Source: SAR202 cluster bacterium (GTDB lineage Bacteria; Chloroflexota; Dehalococcoidia; Lucifugimonadales; UBA3495). Taken from it: a stretch of DNA of 16,413 bases. Shown piece after piece: positions 1-7,286 of this stretch (the first letter of the stretch is position 1; each line of letters opens with the position of its first letter). The stretch lies in the NCBI GenBank assembly GCA_009392095.1, contig VFHF01000185.1, forward strand, positions 1-16,413, in the 5' to 3' direction. Both the position numbers and the translations under genes were made by a program. The notes under the pieces are model-generated. The model saw only the letters and a program-made list of their open reading frames with translations. It searched no databases and was not told the DNA's origin.

Positions 1-1
1 G

Positions 2-199
2 AGCCGCCAGAGACCAGCGCTCGTAACGGCACAGCCGGTCCAGGATGCCGGCCTGATACCGTATTTACAGTTGGTAGACCGTCACCTGGACCTGACTCGC
101 GGCGGCACATCCAACCAGCCTAGTTATTCCGTAGAATCTCGCGGGACCGACGTGCCTGAACAGGCAGAGGGCCAGACAGGGAAGGAAGGCAAGGGATAG
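2..199 (+). CDS. Possible C-terminal tail of an upstream gene (partial)
   Basis: The second forward frame is open from the window edge to a TAG at 197-199, directly abutting the ATG of ccmF at 200. The roughly 65 encoded residues include a plausible helical stretch (IPYLQLVDRHLDL) and then a polar Gly/Ser/Glu-rich tail. I do not recognise the family. In System I operons the gene before ccmF is often ccmE or ccmC, but this tail shows no CcmE-like ending. Another frame is also open over bases 1-123, so chance openness is a real possibility. The head-to-tail junction with ccmF is the main support for this frame. Confidence 0.3.
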   Translation, partial: SRQRPALVTAQPVQDAGLIPYLQLVDRHLDLTRGGTSNQPSYSVESRGTDVPEQAEGQTGKEGKG

Positions 200-2197
200 A
201 TGGCTGACCTCGGCGCAATAAGCCTTTGGATCGCCCTGGCTTTGGCCGCTTATTCCACGGTGGGATCGGTGGCCGGCAAGCTGCGTTTGTCGCCAGCGTT
301 GGTGGAAAGCGCTCAATCGGCGATGTATGCAGCCGGCCTGGCTCTGATGGTCGCCACCCTAAGCCTGGTCGTTTCCTTTATTAGCCGCGACTTTGAGATC
401 GCCTACGTGGCGGCCCACAGTGATCTGGCCATGGCCAACAAGTTCACCTGGGTGGCGTTTTACGCCGGGAACGAGGGTTCCCTGCTATACATTGCCACCA
501 TCCTTTCTATAATGTCGGCGGTCGCCGTCTGGCGGGCCCCGGAGAAATTTAAAGACGCCCTGCCGTACACCACCGCCATCCTGATGCTGACCCTGACCTT
601 TTTCGTGGCTGTCATGGCCGTGATGGCCAACCCCTTCGACAAACTGCCCTTTGTGCCACTGGACGGAGATGGGATCAACCCGTTGCTGACCCACTTCGGC
701 ATGTTCTTCCATCCACCGGCGTTGATGGCCGGGCTGATCGGCATCACCGTGCCTTTTGCATTCGCCATCGGTTCGCTGCTGGCCGGAAAGATCGGGGACG
801 AATGGGTGGACGCTGGGCGGGTCTGGGGTATGGTCTCCTGGGTATTGCTCGCTGGTGGTCTGCTCCTGGGGTCCTGGTGGGCCTACACCATCTTGGGCTG
901 GGGCGGGTTCTGGTTCTGGGACCCGGTTGAGAACGCGGCGTTTATGCCCTGGCTGGGCATTACTGCGTTCATTCATTCCATTATGGTCCAGAAGCGTCGG
1001 GGCATGTTTCGTATGTGGAATATCGTCTTGATAAACGTTGCCTTTGGGTTGGCGCTGTATGGGATGTTCATGAACCGGGGCGGCTCGGTGCCTTCGGTCC
1101 ATTCCTTCGGGGCTTCCCAGTTGGGCTGGATATTCCTGCTGTTCCTGGCGGTTGGGGTGATTGTTCCCTTTGCCATCTTCATCTGGCGTTATCCGTTGTT
1201 GAAGAGCGCCCAAAACCTCGATTCCATGCTCTCCCGGGAAGCGGCGTTCCTGGTCAACAACATGCTGCTGTTGGCAATCGCATTCGTGACTCTATGGGGA
1301 ACCGTATACCCGCTGCTCTCCCGGTTGACCAACGATGAAGAGATAACGGTGGCCCGCCCGTTCTACGACCAGGTGAACGGGCCTTTAATGCTAGGCTTGG
1401 TGTTTTTGATGGGCGTCGGCCCGCTGATCCCGTGGCGCAAAGCCGGCATGGCCAGCCTTCGAAGATCGCTGCTGCCGCCTGTTGTTGGCGGACTGTTGAC
1501 CGTGGGGATATTGGCGGCGTTGGGACTGCACAAGGACTATGCGCTGATCGCGTTTGGGCTGGCGACTTTCGTGACCACGGGAATCTTGATGGAATGGTTC
1601 CGAGGGACGCGCTCCCGTCACCGCAATTCCGGGGAGAACTACGCCGCTGCCTTCTTCCGCCTTATAGCGGCCAACCGGCCCCGCTACGGCGGTTACATCG
1701 TTCACCTGTCGGTGGTAATGGTAACCCTGGGGATTGTGGGCACGTCATTCTTCGGAGTTCAGAAAGACGTGGTCCTTAGCATTGGCGAATCGACGACCAT
1801 CAACGACTATGAACTGGTCTACTTGGGGACTGTCGAAGTGCAGAAGAGTAATCGGACCGAGTTCACGTCCACGGTGCAGGTGTTCCGCGACGGCGAACTG
1901 CTGGATACTCTCCGAACCAAACGGGCCTTTTACCCCAGTTTCAACATGGCTGCCACCGCTGCCGCCATACGCTCGACGCCCGTTGAAGACCTGTATGTGG
2001 TCCCCAGCGAGAATTTGCCCGACGGCAGTGTAGGCTTCCGCGTTCTGGTTAACCCGCTCATTTGGTGGATGTGGGTGGCGGGTCCAGTGATGGTTTTGGG
2101 CACTGTCATAGCTTTGTGGCCACAAAAGATTCGGGCTCCGGCCCCGGCCCGACCTCCACGGCGTTTCGTTCCGGGCCCCCGTCCCTCGGCCGCCTAA
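200..2197 (+). CDS. ccmF: Cytochrome c-type biogenesis protein CcmF (heme lyase subunit)
   Basis: CcmF is the polytopic membrane subunit of the System I cytochrome c synthetase, which attaches heme delivered by holo-CcmE to apocytochrome CXXCH motifs on the outer face of the membrane. At 665 residues it is close to the usual length (about 650). The tryptophan-rich WWD motif is clear at about 225-251 (GWGGFWFWDPVENAAFMPWL). Four histidines sit where the family has its heme-ligand histidines: H171 (FHPP), H259 (FIHS), H301 (SVHSF) and H502 (YIVHL). Many hydrophobic segments are followed by a soluble domain at about 520-615 and a last membrane helix at about 617-640. The ATG at 200 is preceded by a purine-rich stretch (AAGGAAGG) and directly follows a stop in another frame. 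It leads a run of co-directional genes ending in a CcmG-type thioredoxin, which fits the assignment. Confidence 0.96.
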   Translation: MADLGAISLWIALALAAYSTVGSVAGKLRLSPALVESAQSAMYAAGLALMVATLSLVVSFISRDFEIAYVAAHSDLAMANKFTWVAFYAGNEGSLLYIATILSIMSAVAVWRAPEKFKDALPYTTAILMLTLTFFVAVMAVMANPFDKLPFVPLDGDGINPLLTHFGMFFHPPALMAGLIGITVPFAFAIGSLLAGKIGDEWVDAGRVWGMVSWVLLAGGLLLGSWWAYTILGWGGFWFWDPVENAAFMPWLGITAFIHSIMVQKRRGMFRMWNIVLINVAFGLALYGMFMNRGGSVPSVHSFGASQLGWIFLLFLAVGVIVPFAIFIWRYPLLKSAQNLDSMLSREAAFLVNNMLLLAIAFVTLWGTVYPLLSRLTNDEEITVARPFYDQVNGPLMLGLVFLMGVGPLIPWRKAGMASLRRSLLPPVVGGLLTVGILAALGLHKDYALIAFGLATFVTTGILMEWFRGTRSRHRNSGENYAAAFFRLIAANRPRYGGYIVHLSVVMVTLGIVGTSFFGVQKDVVLSIGESTTINDYELVYLGTVEVQKSNRTEFTSTVQVFRDGELLDTLRTKRAFYPSFNMAATAAAIRSTPVEDLYVVPSENLPDGSVGFRVLVNPLIWWMWVAGPVMVLGTVIALWPQKIRAPAPARPPRRFVPGPRPSAA

Positions 2198-2228
2198 TTC
2201 GTTTGCCCAGCCTGGTAAACTGAGTCCC

Positions 2229-2666
2229 GTGGACGCGGAAACCGTCATATCCATCATCTTTGGCGCGGTATTGGCGGCTTTTAGCTTCGCCGTTGTTTGC
2301 TACGCATTCCTACACGGCCGCCAACCTGAGGTGGTGGACAAGGCTGCACTCCCGGATACCGACGACCAGGCCCTGGCCGATATATTCGACGCCATAACCA
2401 CGCTGGACCTGGAGTACCAACTGGGCCGGATGCCTCAAGAAGATTTTCAATTCCAGTTCCAGGCTTATCGTTTGCAGGCTGCCACTGTGCTCAGGGACCA
2501 ACTGGAGGCGGGCCGAGGCGACCGGGCTTGGGTCTTGGAGCAGGAGGTACTGATGGCCCGGGGCGGCCTGGAAAACACCTCCACGTGCCCCAATTGCAGC
2601 GCATCGGTACTGGATGGCGCCGCCGCCTGCCCCCATTGCGGTGCAGATATGGCGCCACAGCCGTGA
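2229..2666 (+). CDS. Small membrane protein with CcmI-like helical hairpin and C-terminal zinc ribbon
   Basis: The 145-residue product starts at a GTG, 31 bp after ccmF; no strong Shine-Dalgarno is seen. One membrane helix spans about residues 6-28, followed by H29-G-R31, which suggests the remainder lies in the cytoplasm. A charged helical hairpin follows at about 48-95, with the core LDLEYQLGRMPQEDFQFQ. It resembles the short hairpin in the cytoplasmic loop of CcmI/CycH. The C terminus is a zinc ribbon with CPNC (C120, C123) and CPHC (C134, C137). The position between ccmF and a CcmG-like gene suggests a role in cytochrome c assembly. The zinc ribbon is probably structural, since paired CXXC of this type is usually a metal site rather than a redox site. 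Its exact function is unknown. Confidence 0.8.
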   Translation: MDAETVISIIFGAVLAAFSFAVVCYAFLHGRQPEVVDKAALPDTDDQALADIFDAITTLDLEYQLGRMPQEDFQFQFQAYRLQAATVLRDQLEAGRGDRAWVLEQEVLMARGGLENTSTCPNCSASVLDGAAACPHCGADMAPQP

Positions 2667-3889
2667 TCGTGAAACTGGCCATCTTATCGGGTTTGTTGTT
2701 GGCGCTTTTTCTCTTGCCCGTGGGCCAAAGCCCACTTCTAGCCCAGGAGAGCACCGATGTCCGCGGGCAGGTGGCGAACGGTACGGAAGGCGCGGAGATC
2801 CCCGGAGATCTAAACATGCTGATGCTGATCACGGGCGCCGATGGGGTGTTGTCGGGTACCGGCCAGACGACTCCGGATGCTCAGGGAAGGTTCGTATTTG
2901 AAGATGTGCCGGTCCGGGACGGAGATGCCTACACCATCAGCGTAGACCACCTCGGCGTCTTCTACGGAACGACTTTGGACCGCAGTGGTCTGAGTGAAGG
3001 CATCGAGGTGACCGTCTTTGAGACGACTCGAGATGCATCCATCATCGAATTTGAACGGCAAGTGATGGTTATTGCTGCCGTGGACAAAGGCGAACAACGG
3101 GTCAGCGTCATCGAGTTTGTCCGTATCAACAATCCCACTGACCGGACGCTGATGCCCGACCTGACTAACATCGACCAGATCAGTTTTCTCCGGTTTGCGC
3201 TACCACCGGACCCGGCGGAGCTGACCGTCCAATCCGACCTGCCGGGCGGCGATATCGTGTCCATCGGCACTGGCTTCGCCCTAACCTCGCCTGTCGTCCC
3301 CGGAGGACATAGCATCGATTTCTCGTACACTTTCCCCTTTAACGAGGAAACACTGTCCTATCGGCAGAGCCTGCCTCAGGGGGCGGAAATCTACCAGGTG
3401 TTGGTGCCGGATACCTTCGTGGATATAGACGTGCCATCCCTGGAGAGGATCGACCTGGTGAACATCCAAGGAGCTTCCTACCGGGCCTTTGAAGCAAGAG
3501 ACATCCCTCCCGGCCCGGGTTTACAGTTGGAGATAACCGGCCTGCCGTTGCCCGGAGTCTGGACCAGGTTCTCAAATTCGGTGGCTGGCGGCAAGTTCTG
3601 GCAGGTTGCCATCCCCAGCGCTTTGGGCGCGACGCTGGCAGCAATGCTTTTGTGGGGCATGATACGTGGTTATAGTCCTGCGTCTGCGCTGGCTACCGGG
3701 TCACCTGCCCTGATTACCGTGGACCCGGCTGAGAGGGCCGCTGTGGTGCGGGCGGTGGCGGACTTGGACCGGCGATACCAGGAGGGGTCCGTGCCGGAGA
3801 AAGAATACCGCGTTCAACGGCAGGAACTTATGGCCCGCGTTTTGAACCCGGGGGAAGAGGTACATCTGGTGGGAGAGGACCCCGAATGA
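2663..3889 (+). CDS. Secreted, membrane-anchored beta-rich protein with CcmI-like cytoplasmic tail
   Basis: With the GTG at 2663 the product is 408 residues and overlaps the previous gene by four bases (GTGA). A second GTG at 2669 would shorten it by two residues; both leave the signal peptide intact. A signal peptide or N-terminal anchor occupies about 1-28, ending near LLAQ. A beta-rich stretch at about 32-110, with PDAQGRFVFEDVPVRDG, looks like a carboxypeptidase-regulatory-like (transthyretin-fold) domain. More beta-rich sequence without a recognised family runs to about 305. A membrane helix spans about 312-335, followed by R335. Residues 355-394 form a charged hairpin with the core DLDRRYQEGSVPEKEYRVQR, like the one in the preceding protein. 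The predicted layout is an extracytoplasmic domain with a cytoplasmic tail. The gene is coupled on both sides to the cytochrome c maturation genes, so I infer an assembly role. No catalytic residues are recognised. Confidence 0.8.
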   Translation: MIVKLAILSGLLLALFLLPVGQSPLLAQESTDVRGQVANGTEGAEIPGDLNMLMLITGADGVLSGTGQTTPDAQGRFVFEDVPVRDGDAYTISVDHLGVFYGTTLDRSGLSEGIEVTVFETTRDASIIEFERQVMVIAAVDKGEQRVSVIEFVRINNPTDRTLMPDLTNIDQISFLRFALPPDPAELTVQSDLPGGDIVSIGTGFALTSPVVPGGHSIDFSYTFPFNEETLSYRQSLPQGAEIYQVLVPDTFVDIDVPSLERIDLVNIQGASYRAFEARDIPPGPGLQLEITGLPLPGVWTRFSNSVAGGKFWQVAIPSALGATLAAMLLWGMIRGYSPASALATGSPALITVDPAERAAVVRAVADLDRRYQEGSVPEKEYRVQRQELMARVLNPGEEVHLVGEDPE

Positions 3890-4443
3890 CCAAACGTGGT
3901 TTGATAGTCTTGGGCGGCGGTGTCCCTCTGTTGGCTTTGATTGCTCTGTTGGCCTGGGCGTCCATCAGCACCGGTGGAAACCCCGGCGGACTGGTTACAA
4001 ACTCTGATCTTCTGGAATTTGATATCGACCCTGAGGCGGCCAGAGAATTTGAATTCGAACTGTTTGAAGGTGGCACGCTGAAACTCTCTGATCTCCGTGG
4101 CAAAGTGGTGATGGTGGATTTCTGGGCCTCCTGGTGCCCGCCCTGCCGGGTGGAAGCTCCGGCGTTGGCCAGGGTGTATGCGGAGTACCGAGGCCAGCCG
4201 GTGGAATTTGTGGGGGTTGATGTTTGGGACAATGTTGGTGATGCCGAGGTTTTTCTTCAGCAGGAAGGGCAGGTCTACCCAGCCGGGTACGACGCTGACG
4301 GCTCAATCGCCATCAACTACGGTGTCCGTGGCATCCCTGAGAAGTATTTCATCGACGGGGACGGGGTTCTTGTCAAGAAGCTGTCGGGTCCGCTGACCGA
4401 AGCGACTCTTCGCGAGACGATTAATGAATTGCTGGCACGATGA
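3886..4443 (+). CDS. TlpA/CcmG-type thiol-disulfide oxidoreductase
   Basis: This 185-residue protein is an anchored thioredoxin-fold oxidoreductase. A membrane anchor lies at about 5-27, and the redox domain covers about 50-185. The active site is SWCPPCR (C84, C87), as is typical of TlpA, ResA and CcmG. The cis-proline region reads RGIPEKYFID (P151, with E152 matching the Gly-x-Pro-Glu of CcmG). In System I, CcmG keeps apocytochrome cysteines reduced on the outer face so that heme can be attached. The ATG overlaps the TGA of the preceding gene (ATGA), showing translational coupling to the ccm run. No CcmH-type reductase is present in the window, so its usual partner is either elsewhere or absent. 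The alternative name ResA/TlpA cannot be excluded, but the context favours CcmG. Confidence 0.92.
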   Translation: MTKRGLIVLGGGVPLLALIALLAWASISTGGNPGGLVTNSDLLEFDIDPEAAREFEFELFEGGTLKLSDLRGKVVMVDFWASWCPPCRVEAPALARVYAEYRGQPVEFVGVDVWDNVGDAEVFLQQEGQVYPAGYDADGSIAINYGVRGIPEKYFIDGDGVLVKKLSGPLTEATLRETINELLAR

Positions 4444-4468
4444 AACCTAACAAAGAGAAAGGCGGAAG

Positions 4469-5470
4469 ATGAGTACACCACAGGTAGTGGTCGCCATGGA
4501 CTGGGGTGGGACCTGGACACGGACTGCGGTCATAGATAGACAGGGCGAGATACTCTGGCAAGCCCGGGAACCCAACCCCCAGAACGGCACGAAAGAAGAG
4601 TATCTGAGCAATGCAGAGAAGCTGCTGTCGAACGCGATTCAGCAGGCCGGCGGCCCCGTTGCGGGCATCGGCGCTGCCGTGGCCGGGCCAGTTGAACCCA
4701 CCACCGGCACGTTCTTTCAGCCGCCCAACCTAATGGTGCTCGACGGAATATCCTTCAAAGCCCTTTGGGAAGAGGCTTTTCAGGTTCCGGTGTGGGTGGG
4801 CAATGACGCCAACCTGGCTGCCTTGGGGGAGCATTATTTCGGCGCCGGAAAAGAGTCGGCCGACAAGGGCCACCCCGTAAAGACCCTGTTCTATGTCACT
4901 GTAAGCACCGGCGTCGGTGGCGGAGTGGTGGACAAAGGCTCGGTGTTTTTGGGCGCGAACGGGCTAACTGCGGAGATCGGACACACGATGGTGGACACAA
5001 CGGTCGATGCATTGCAATGTCAGTGCGGCGCCAGAGGTTGCCTCGAGGCGATCGCGTCAGGCACCGGCATCGAGCGAATCGCCAAGCAAAAGCTGGCGTC
5101 GGGCGGGTTCCCTGACTCGGCCTTGGCTGCCTTGGACGCAGGCTTGGTCGATTCGGAGGCGGTTTGCGACGCAGCAGAGAAAAAAGACTCGCTGGCCTTG
5201 TCGATATTGGAAGGCGCGGTGTCCGCGCTGGCCGTCGGGCTGACCAACGTGGTCCACCTGTTCAACCCGGACATGATCGTCCTGGGCGGCGGGGTGACCG
5301 ACGGTCTGGTAAAGCTGGACCTGTTGCCGGAGATCGACAGACAGATACGGGACCGGGCCATGAGCGAGCTGCACAAAGAGTTTCAGCTCACCTCTGCCCG
5401 GTTGGGCGACTCTGTGGGCTTGGCCGGAGCCGCCGCGCTGGTCTGGGACCAGTTGGGAGTGGAGCGCTAA
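4469..5470 (+). CDS. ROK-family sugar kinase (glucokinase-like)
   Basis: The 333-residue product has the full ROK layout without an N-terminal DNA-binding domain, so it is a kinase rather than a NagC/XylR-type repressor. The phosphate-binding motif is AMDWGGTWTR at 9-18. GNDAN at 111-115 holds the expected catalytic aspartate D113. Family signatures follow with STGVGGG (146-152) and AEIGH (168-172). The zinc site is H172 with CQCGARGC (C184, C186, C191). VLGGGV near 271-276 is the C-terminal nucleotide-binding loop. It should phosphorylate a hexose using ATP; glucose, fructose, mannose or an amino sugar cannot be told apart from the sequence. A purine-rich AGAAAGGCGG precedes the ATG. It starts 25 bp after the thioredoxin gene and may be read through from it, although the function is unrelated. 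It is convergent with the SDR gene, 24 bp away. Confidence 0.93.
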   Translation: MSTPQVVVAMDWGGTWTRTAVIDRQGEILWQAREPNPQNGTKEEYLSNAEKLLSNAIQQAGGPVAGIGAAVAGPVEPTTGTFFQPPNLMVLDGISFKALWEEAFQVPVWVGNDANLAALGEHYFGAGKESADKGHPVKTLFYVTVSTGVGGGVVDKGSVFLGANGLTAEIGHTMVDTTVDALQCQCGARGCLEAIASGTGIERIAKQKLASGGFPDSALAALDAGLVDSEAVCDAAEKKDSLALSILEGAVSALAVGLTNVVHLFNPDMIVLGGGVTDGLVKLDLLPEIDRQIRDRAMSELHKEFQLTSARLGDSVGLAGAAALVWDQLGVER

Positions 5471-5494
5471 CCCCAGAATCCCCGGGTGCGCAGG

Positions 5495-6265
5495 TTAAAA
5501 GATGTAGCGGCCACCCATGACGTTTACGCTGTCGCCGGTGATGTAGCCGGACTCGTCCGAGGCGAAGAACAAGCAGGCGTTGGCGATGTCTTGCACGGTG
5601 GCCTGGCGGCCCATGGGAATCTCTTTCAGGTGCTCACTTGACCCTCGTTCCACTCCCGCCTGGAACTCCGGGTACCACTCAGGGTTGCCGCGTGAGGTAT
5701 CGGTGGAGCCGGGGTTCACCATGTTGGCGCGGATGTTGTAGGGCGCCATCTCGGCAGCGACGGCACGCATCAAGCCCAGCACTCCGGTCTTGGCGGTGGT
5801 CACGATGCTGGTTCCGGGGCGTCCGGTGATGGCCGATTGTCCGCCCAGGGCGATGATGCTGCCGGTCTTGCGTTCCATCATCCCGGGCAGCACAGCTTTG
5901 CACAGGTAGAACGCGGCGTGCATGTTGATCGCCAGGGTGTCGTGCCACTCCTCTTCGGTTACTTCCAAGATTGGTTTATGGGGGCGGACGGCCACGTTGT
6001 TGACCAAGATGTCGATCTTGCTCAGGGCCTGGATACCTTCAGCGACCATCTTGGAAACACTGGACGAGTCAGAGACGTCCGCGAGCACCGTGTGGGTTTT
6101 CACGCCCAGTTCCCGGCATTTCCCGGCCACTTCGTCCAGTTCGGACTGGCTGGCGCGGGTATTGAGAATCAAGTCAGCGCCCTCTCTGGCAAAAGTAAGA
6201 GCAACCTCTCTTCCGATGTTCCGGCTGGCGCCGGTGATGAGGGCCGTCTTTCCTTCCAATCGCAT
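5495..6265 (-). CDS. SDR-fold protein lacking the canonical catalytic Ser and Tyr
   Basis: The 256-residue product has the length and fold signature of a classical short-chain dehydrogenase/reductase. Cofactor-binding TGASRNIG lies at 11-18 and NNVA at 89-92. The structural asparagine of helix 4 is present (N114, LAINMH). The C-terminal cofactor/active-site cap ends in YITGDSVNVMGG. The catalytic segment is unusual. K159 is present, but the YxxxK tyrosine is replaced by valine (IVTTAK, V155) and the usual Ser-Ser pair is Gly-Gly (LGGQS, G141-G142), though S144 lies nearby. Nucleotide binding looks intact, probably NAD(H) or NADP(H), but ordinary carbonyl/alcohol chemistry is doubtful. A strong Shine-Dalgarno (AAGGTGG, 6273-6279) sits 7 nt before the ATG. 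Similar proteins are usually named 3-oxoacyl-ACP reductase or glucose dehydrogenase; I would not assign a substrate. Confidence 0.92.
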   Translation of the reverse strand: MRLEGKTALITGASRNIGREVALTFAREGADLILNTRASQSELDEVAGKCRELGVKTHTVLADVSDSSSVSKMVAEGIQALSKIDILVNNVAVRPHKPILEVTEEEWHDTLAINMHAAFYLCKAVLPGMMERKTGSIIALGGQSAITGRPGTSIVTTAKTGVLGLMRAVAAEMAPYNIRANMVNPGSTDTSRGNPEWYPEFQAGVERGSSEHLKEIPMGRQATVQDIANACLFFASDESGYITGDSVNVMGGRYIF

Positions 6266-6343
6266 GGTTGTTCCACCTTATTGTTTTAGTCGTCGTTGGG
6301 TCTGCCTTGGCACTGATGGCCTGGCGGGCTAGATTCTACCACC

Positions 6344-6371
6344 TTGACCGTGCTGGAGCGGAGTGTAGAAT
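6344..6371 (+). promoter_or_regulatory. Candidate sigma-70-type promoter for the FAH-family gene
   Basis: TTGACC at 6344-6349 (5 of 6 to TTGACA) and TAGAAT at 6366-6371 (5 of 6 to TATAAT) are separated by 16 bp. They point at the FAH-family gene, whose start lies about 57 bases downstream. The -10 box overlaps one arm of an inverted repeat (ATTCTAC 6333-6339, GTAGAAT 6365-6371), which could be an operator or chance. Confidence 0.5.
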
Positions 6372-6415
6372 TGGCCTGAACGATTAATGGCCGCTGCAGC
6401 TATCACGGCCAGCAT

Positions 6416-6421
6416 GAGGTG
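6416..6421 (+). promoter_or_regulatory. Ribosome binding site deciding the FAH-family start
   Basis: GAGGTG at 6416-6421 lies 6 nt before ATG 6428. The in-frame GTG at 6419 overlaps this site and would itself lack a properly spaced Shine-Dalgarno, so the ATG is preferred. Confidence 0.6.
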
Positions 6422-6427
6422 AACACG

Positions 6428-7210
6428 ATGAGATGGTGCAGATTCTCCACCGGAGGACCGATCTCCTACGGGATAATCGACGGCGACACGGTAACTGAGG
6501 TGGAAGGCAGCCCCTTCGACGCCTATACGAAAACGTCCAACACCCACAAATTGGATGCGGTGAAGCTGGAAGTGCCGGTGATTCCGCCGACCTTCTACGC
6601 CGCCGGCATCAACTACCCGGAGCATGTGACCTGGGCCGCCCAGATGCGTGGTGAGGAGCCGGTGCTGCCCAAGCAGGCCGACGTCGGCTACCGGGCCATC
6701 AATGCTCTGGTGCCGGACGGCCACGACATCATCGTGCCAAAGGATGCCACTGAGATGCTGCAGTACGAGGGTGAGTTGGTAGTGGTGATCGGGAAGACCT
6801 GCCGCAACGTCACGGAGGAACAGGCCCTGGACTACGTGCTTGGCTACAGCATCGGCAACGACGTCAGTGAGCGCACTTGGCAGAAAGGCGACCGGACAAT
6901 GTGGCGGGCCAAGAACACCGACACTTTTAAGCCCATGGGCCCCTGGATCGTCACCGACCTGAACCCGGACGATTTCCACGTGGTCATCAAGGTCAACGAC
7001 AATATAGTCGGCGAGTACGATGTGGCCACTGCGATCTTCGGCGTACGGACTTTCATCAGCAAGATGAGTCAGTACCTGACGCTGGTACCCGGTGATATTC
7101 TGTGGATGGGTACCGACGGCGCCACCGAGAACATGGTGGACGGCGATGTCTGCTCCATATCCATCAACGACATCGGCACGCTGACCAACAAAGTAAACTG
7201 GCAAAAGTAG
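6428..7210 (+). CDS. Fumarylacetoacetate hydrolase (FAH) family enzyme
   Basis: The 260-residue product belongs to the FAH superfamily, divalent-metal enzymes that hydrolyse, isomerise or decarboxylate acylpyruvate-type diketo acids, often at the end of aromatic ring breakdown. The metal ligands are visible as YEGELVVVIGK (E114, E116) and GNDVSERT (D145). The RAKNTDTFKPMGPW segment (160-173) matches the family's active-site RAKSxDTFxPxGP. A short variable N-terminal domain precedes the core, as in acylpyruvases and 2-hydroxyhepta-2,4-diene-1,7-dioate isomerases. The start MRWCRF is typical for this group, and GAGGTG is correctly spaced for ATG 6428. It stands alone on its strand between two - strand genes with its own candidate promoter, and a strong hairpin follows it. 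The substrate cannot be read from the sequence. Confidence 0.93.
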   Translation: MRWCRFSTGGPISYGIIDGDTVTEVEGSPFDAYTKTSNTHKLDAVKLEVPVIPPTFYAAGINYPEHVTWAAQMRGEEPVLPKQADVGYRAINALVPDGHDIIVPKDATEMLQYEGELVVVIGKTCRNVTEEQALDYVLGYSIGNDVSERTWQKGDRTMWRAKNTDTFKPMGPWIVTDLNPDDFHVVIKVNDNIVGEYDVATAIFGVRTFISKMSQYLTLVPGDILWMGTDGATENMVDGDVCSISINDIGTLTNKVNWQK

Positions 7211-7241
7211 CCGGCATAGCCGGGTTTAATGGGGATGACCT

Positions 7242-7276
7242 AAGAGAGCGTCCTTGATCGGCAAGGGCGCTCTCTT
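7242..7276. terminator. Strong hairpin between convergent genes (probable terminator)
   Basis: Bases 7242-7256 pair with 7262-7276 through 15 consecutive pairs, one of them a G-U, around a 5-base loop (ATCGG). The outer stem is AAGAGAGCG/CGCTCTCTT and the inner stem is CCTTG/CAAGG. It lies 31 bp past the FAH stop and 10 bp past the stop of the convergent CMD-like gene. Only a short T-rich tail (CTCTCTTTC) follows on the + strand and no T tract follows on the - strand, so intrinsic termination may be partial. Confidence 0.65.
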
Positions 7277-7286
7277 TCGGGTGGAG

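Noticed and set aside
485..1213. Long open frame (242 codons) on the - strand opposite ccmF
   Set aside because: It is antisense to the conserved WWD core of CcmF. Its product is Pro/His/Gln-rich with no domain, as expected from the opposite strand of a GC-rich gene.
5837..6332. Overlapping + strand open frames opposite the SDR gene
   Set aside because: They are shadows of the SDR coding sequence without recognisable domains. The SDR gene has a strong RBS and cofactor motifs.
6329..7204. Open frame of 291 codons opposite the FAH-family gene
   Set aside because: It covers the FAH gene almost exactly, its composition (Val/His/Asp-rich) reflects codon bias of the sense gene, and no family is recognisable. 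The sense frame has all metal ligands.
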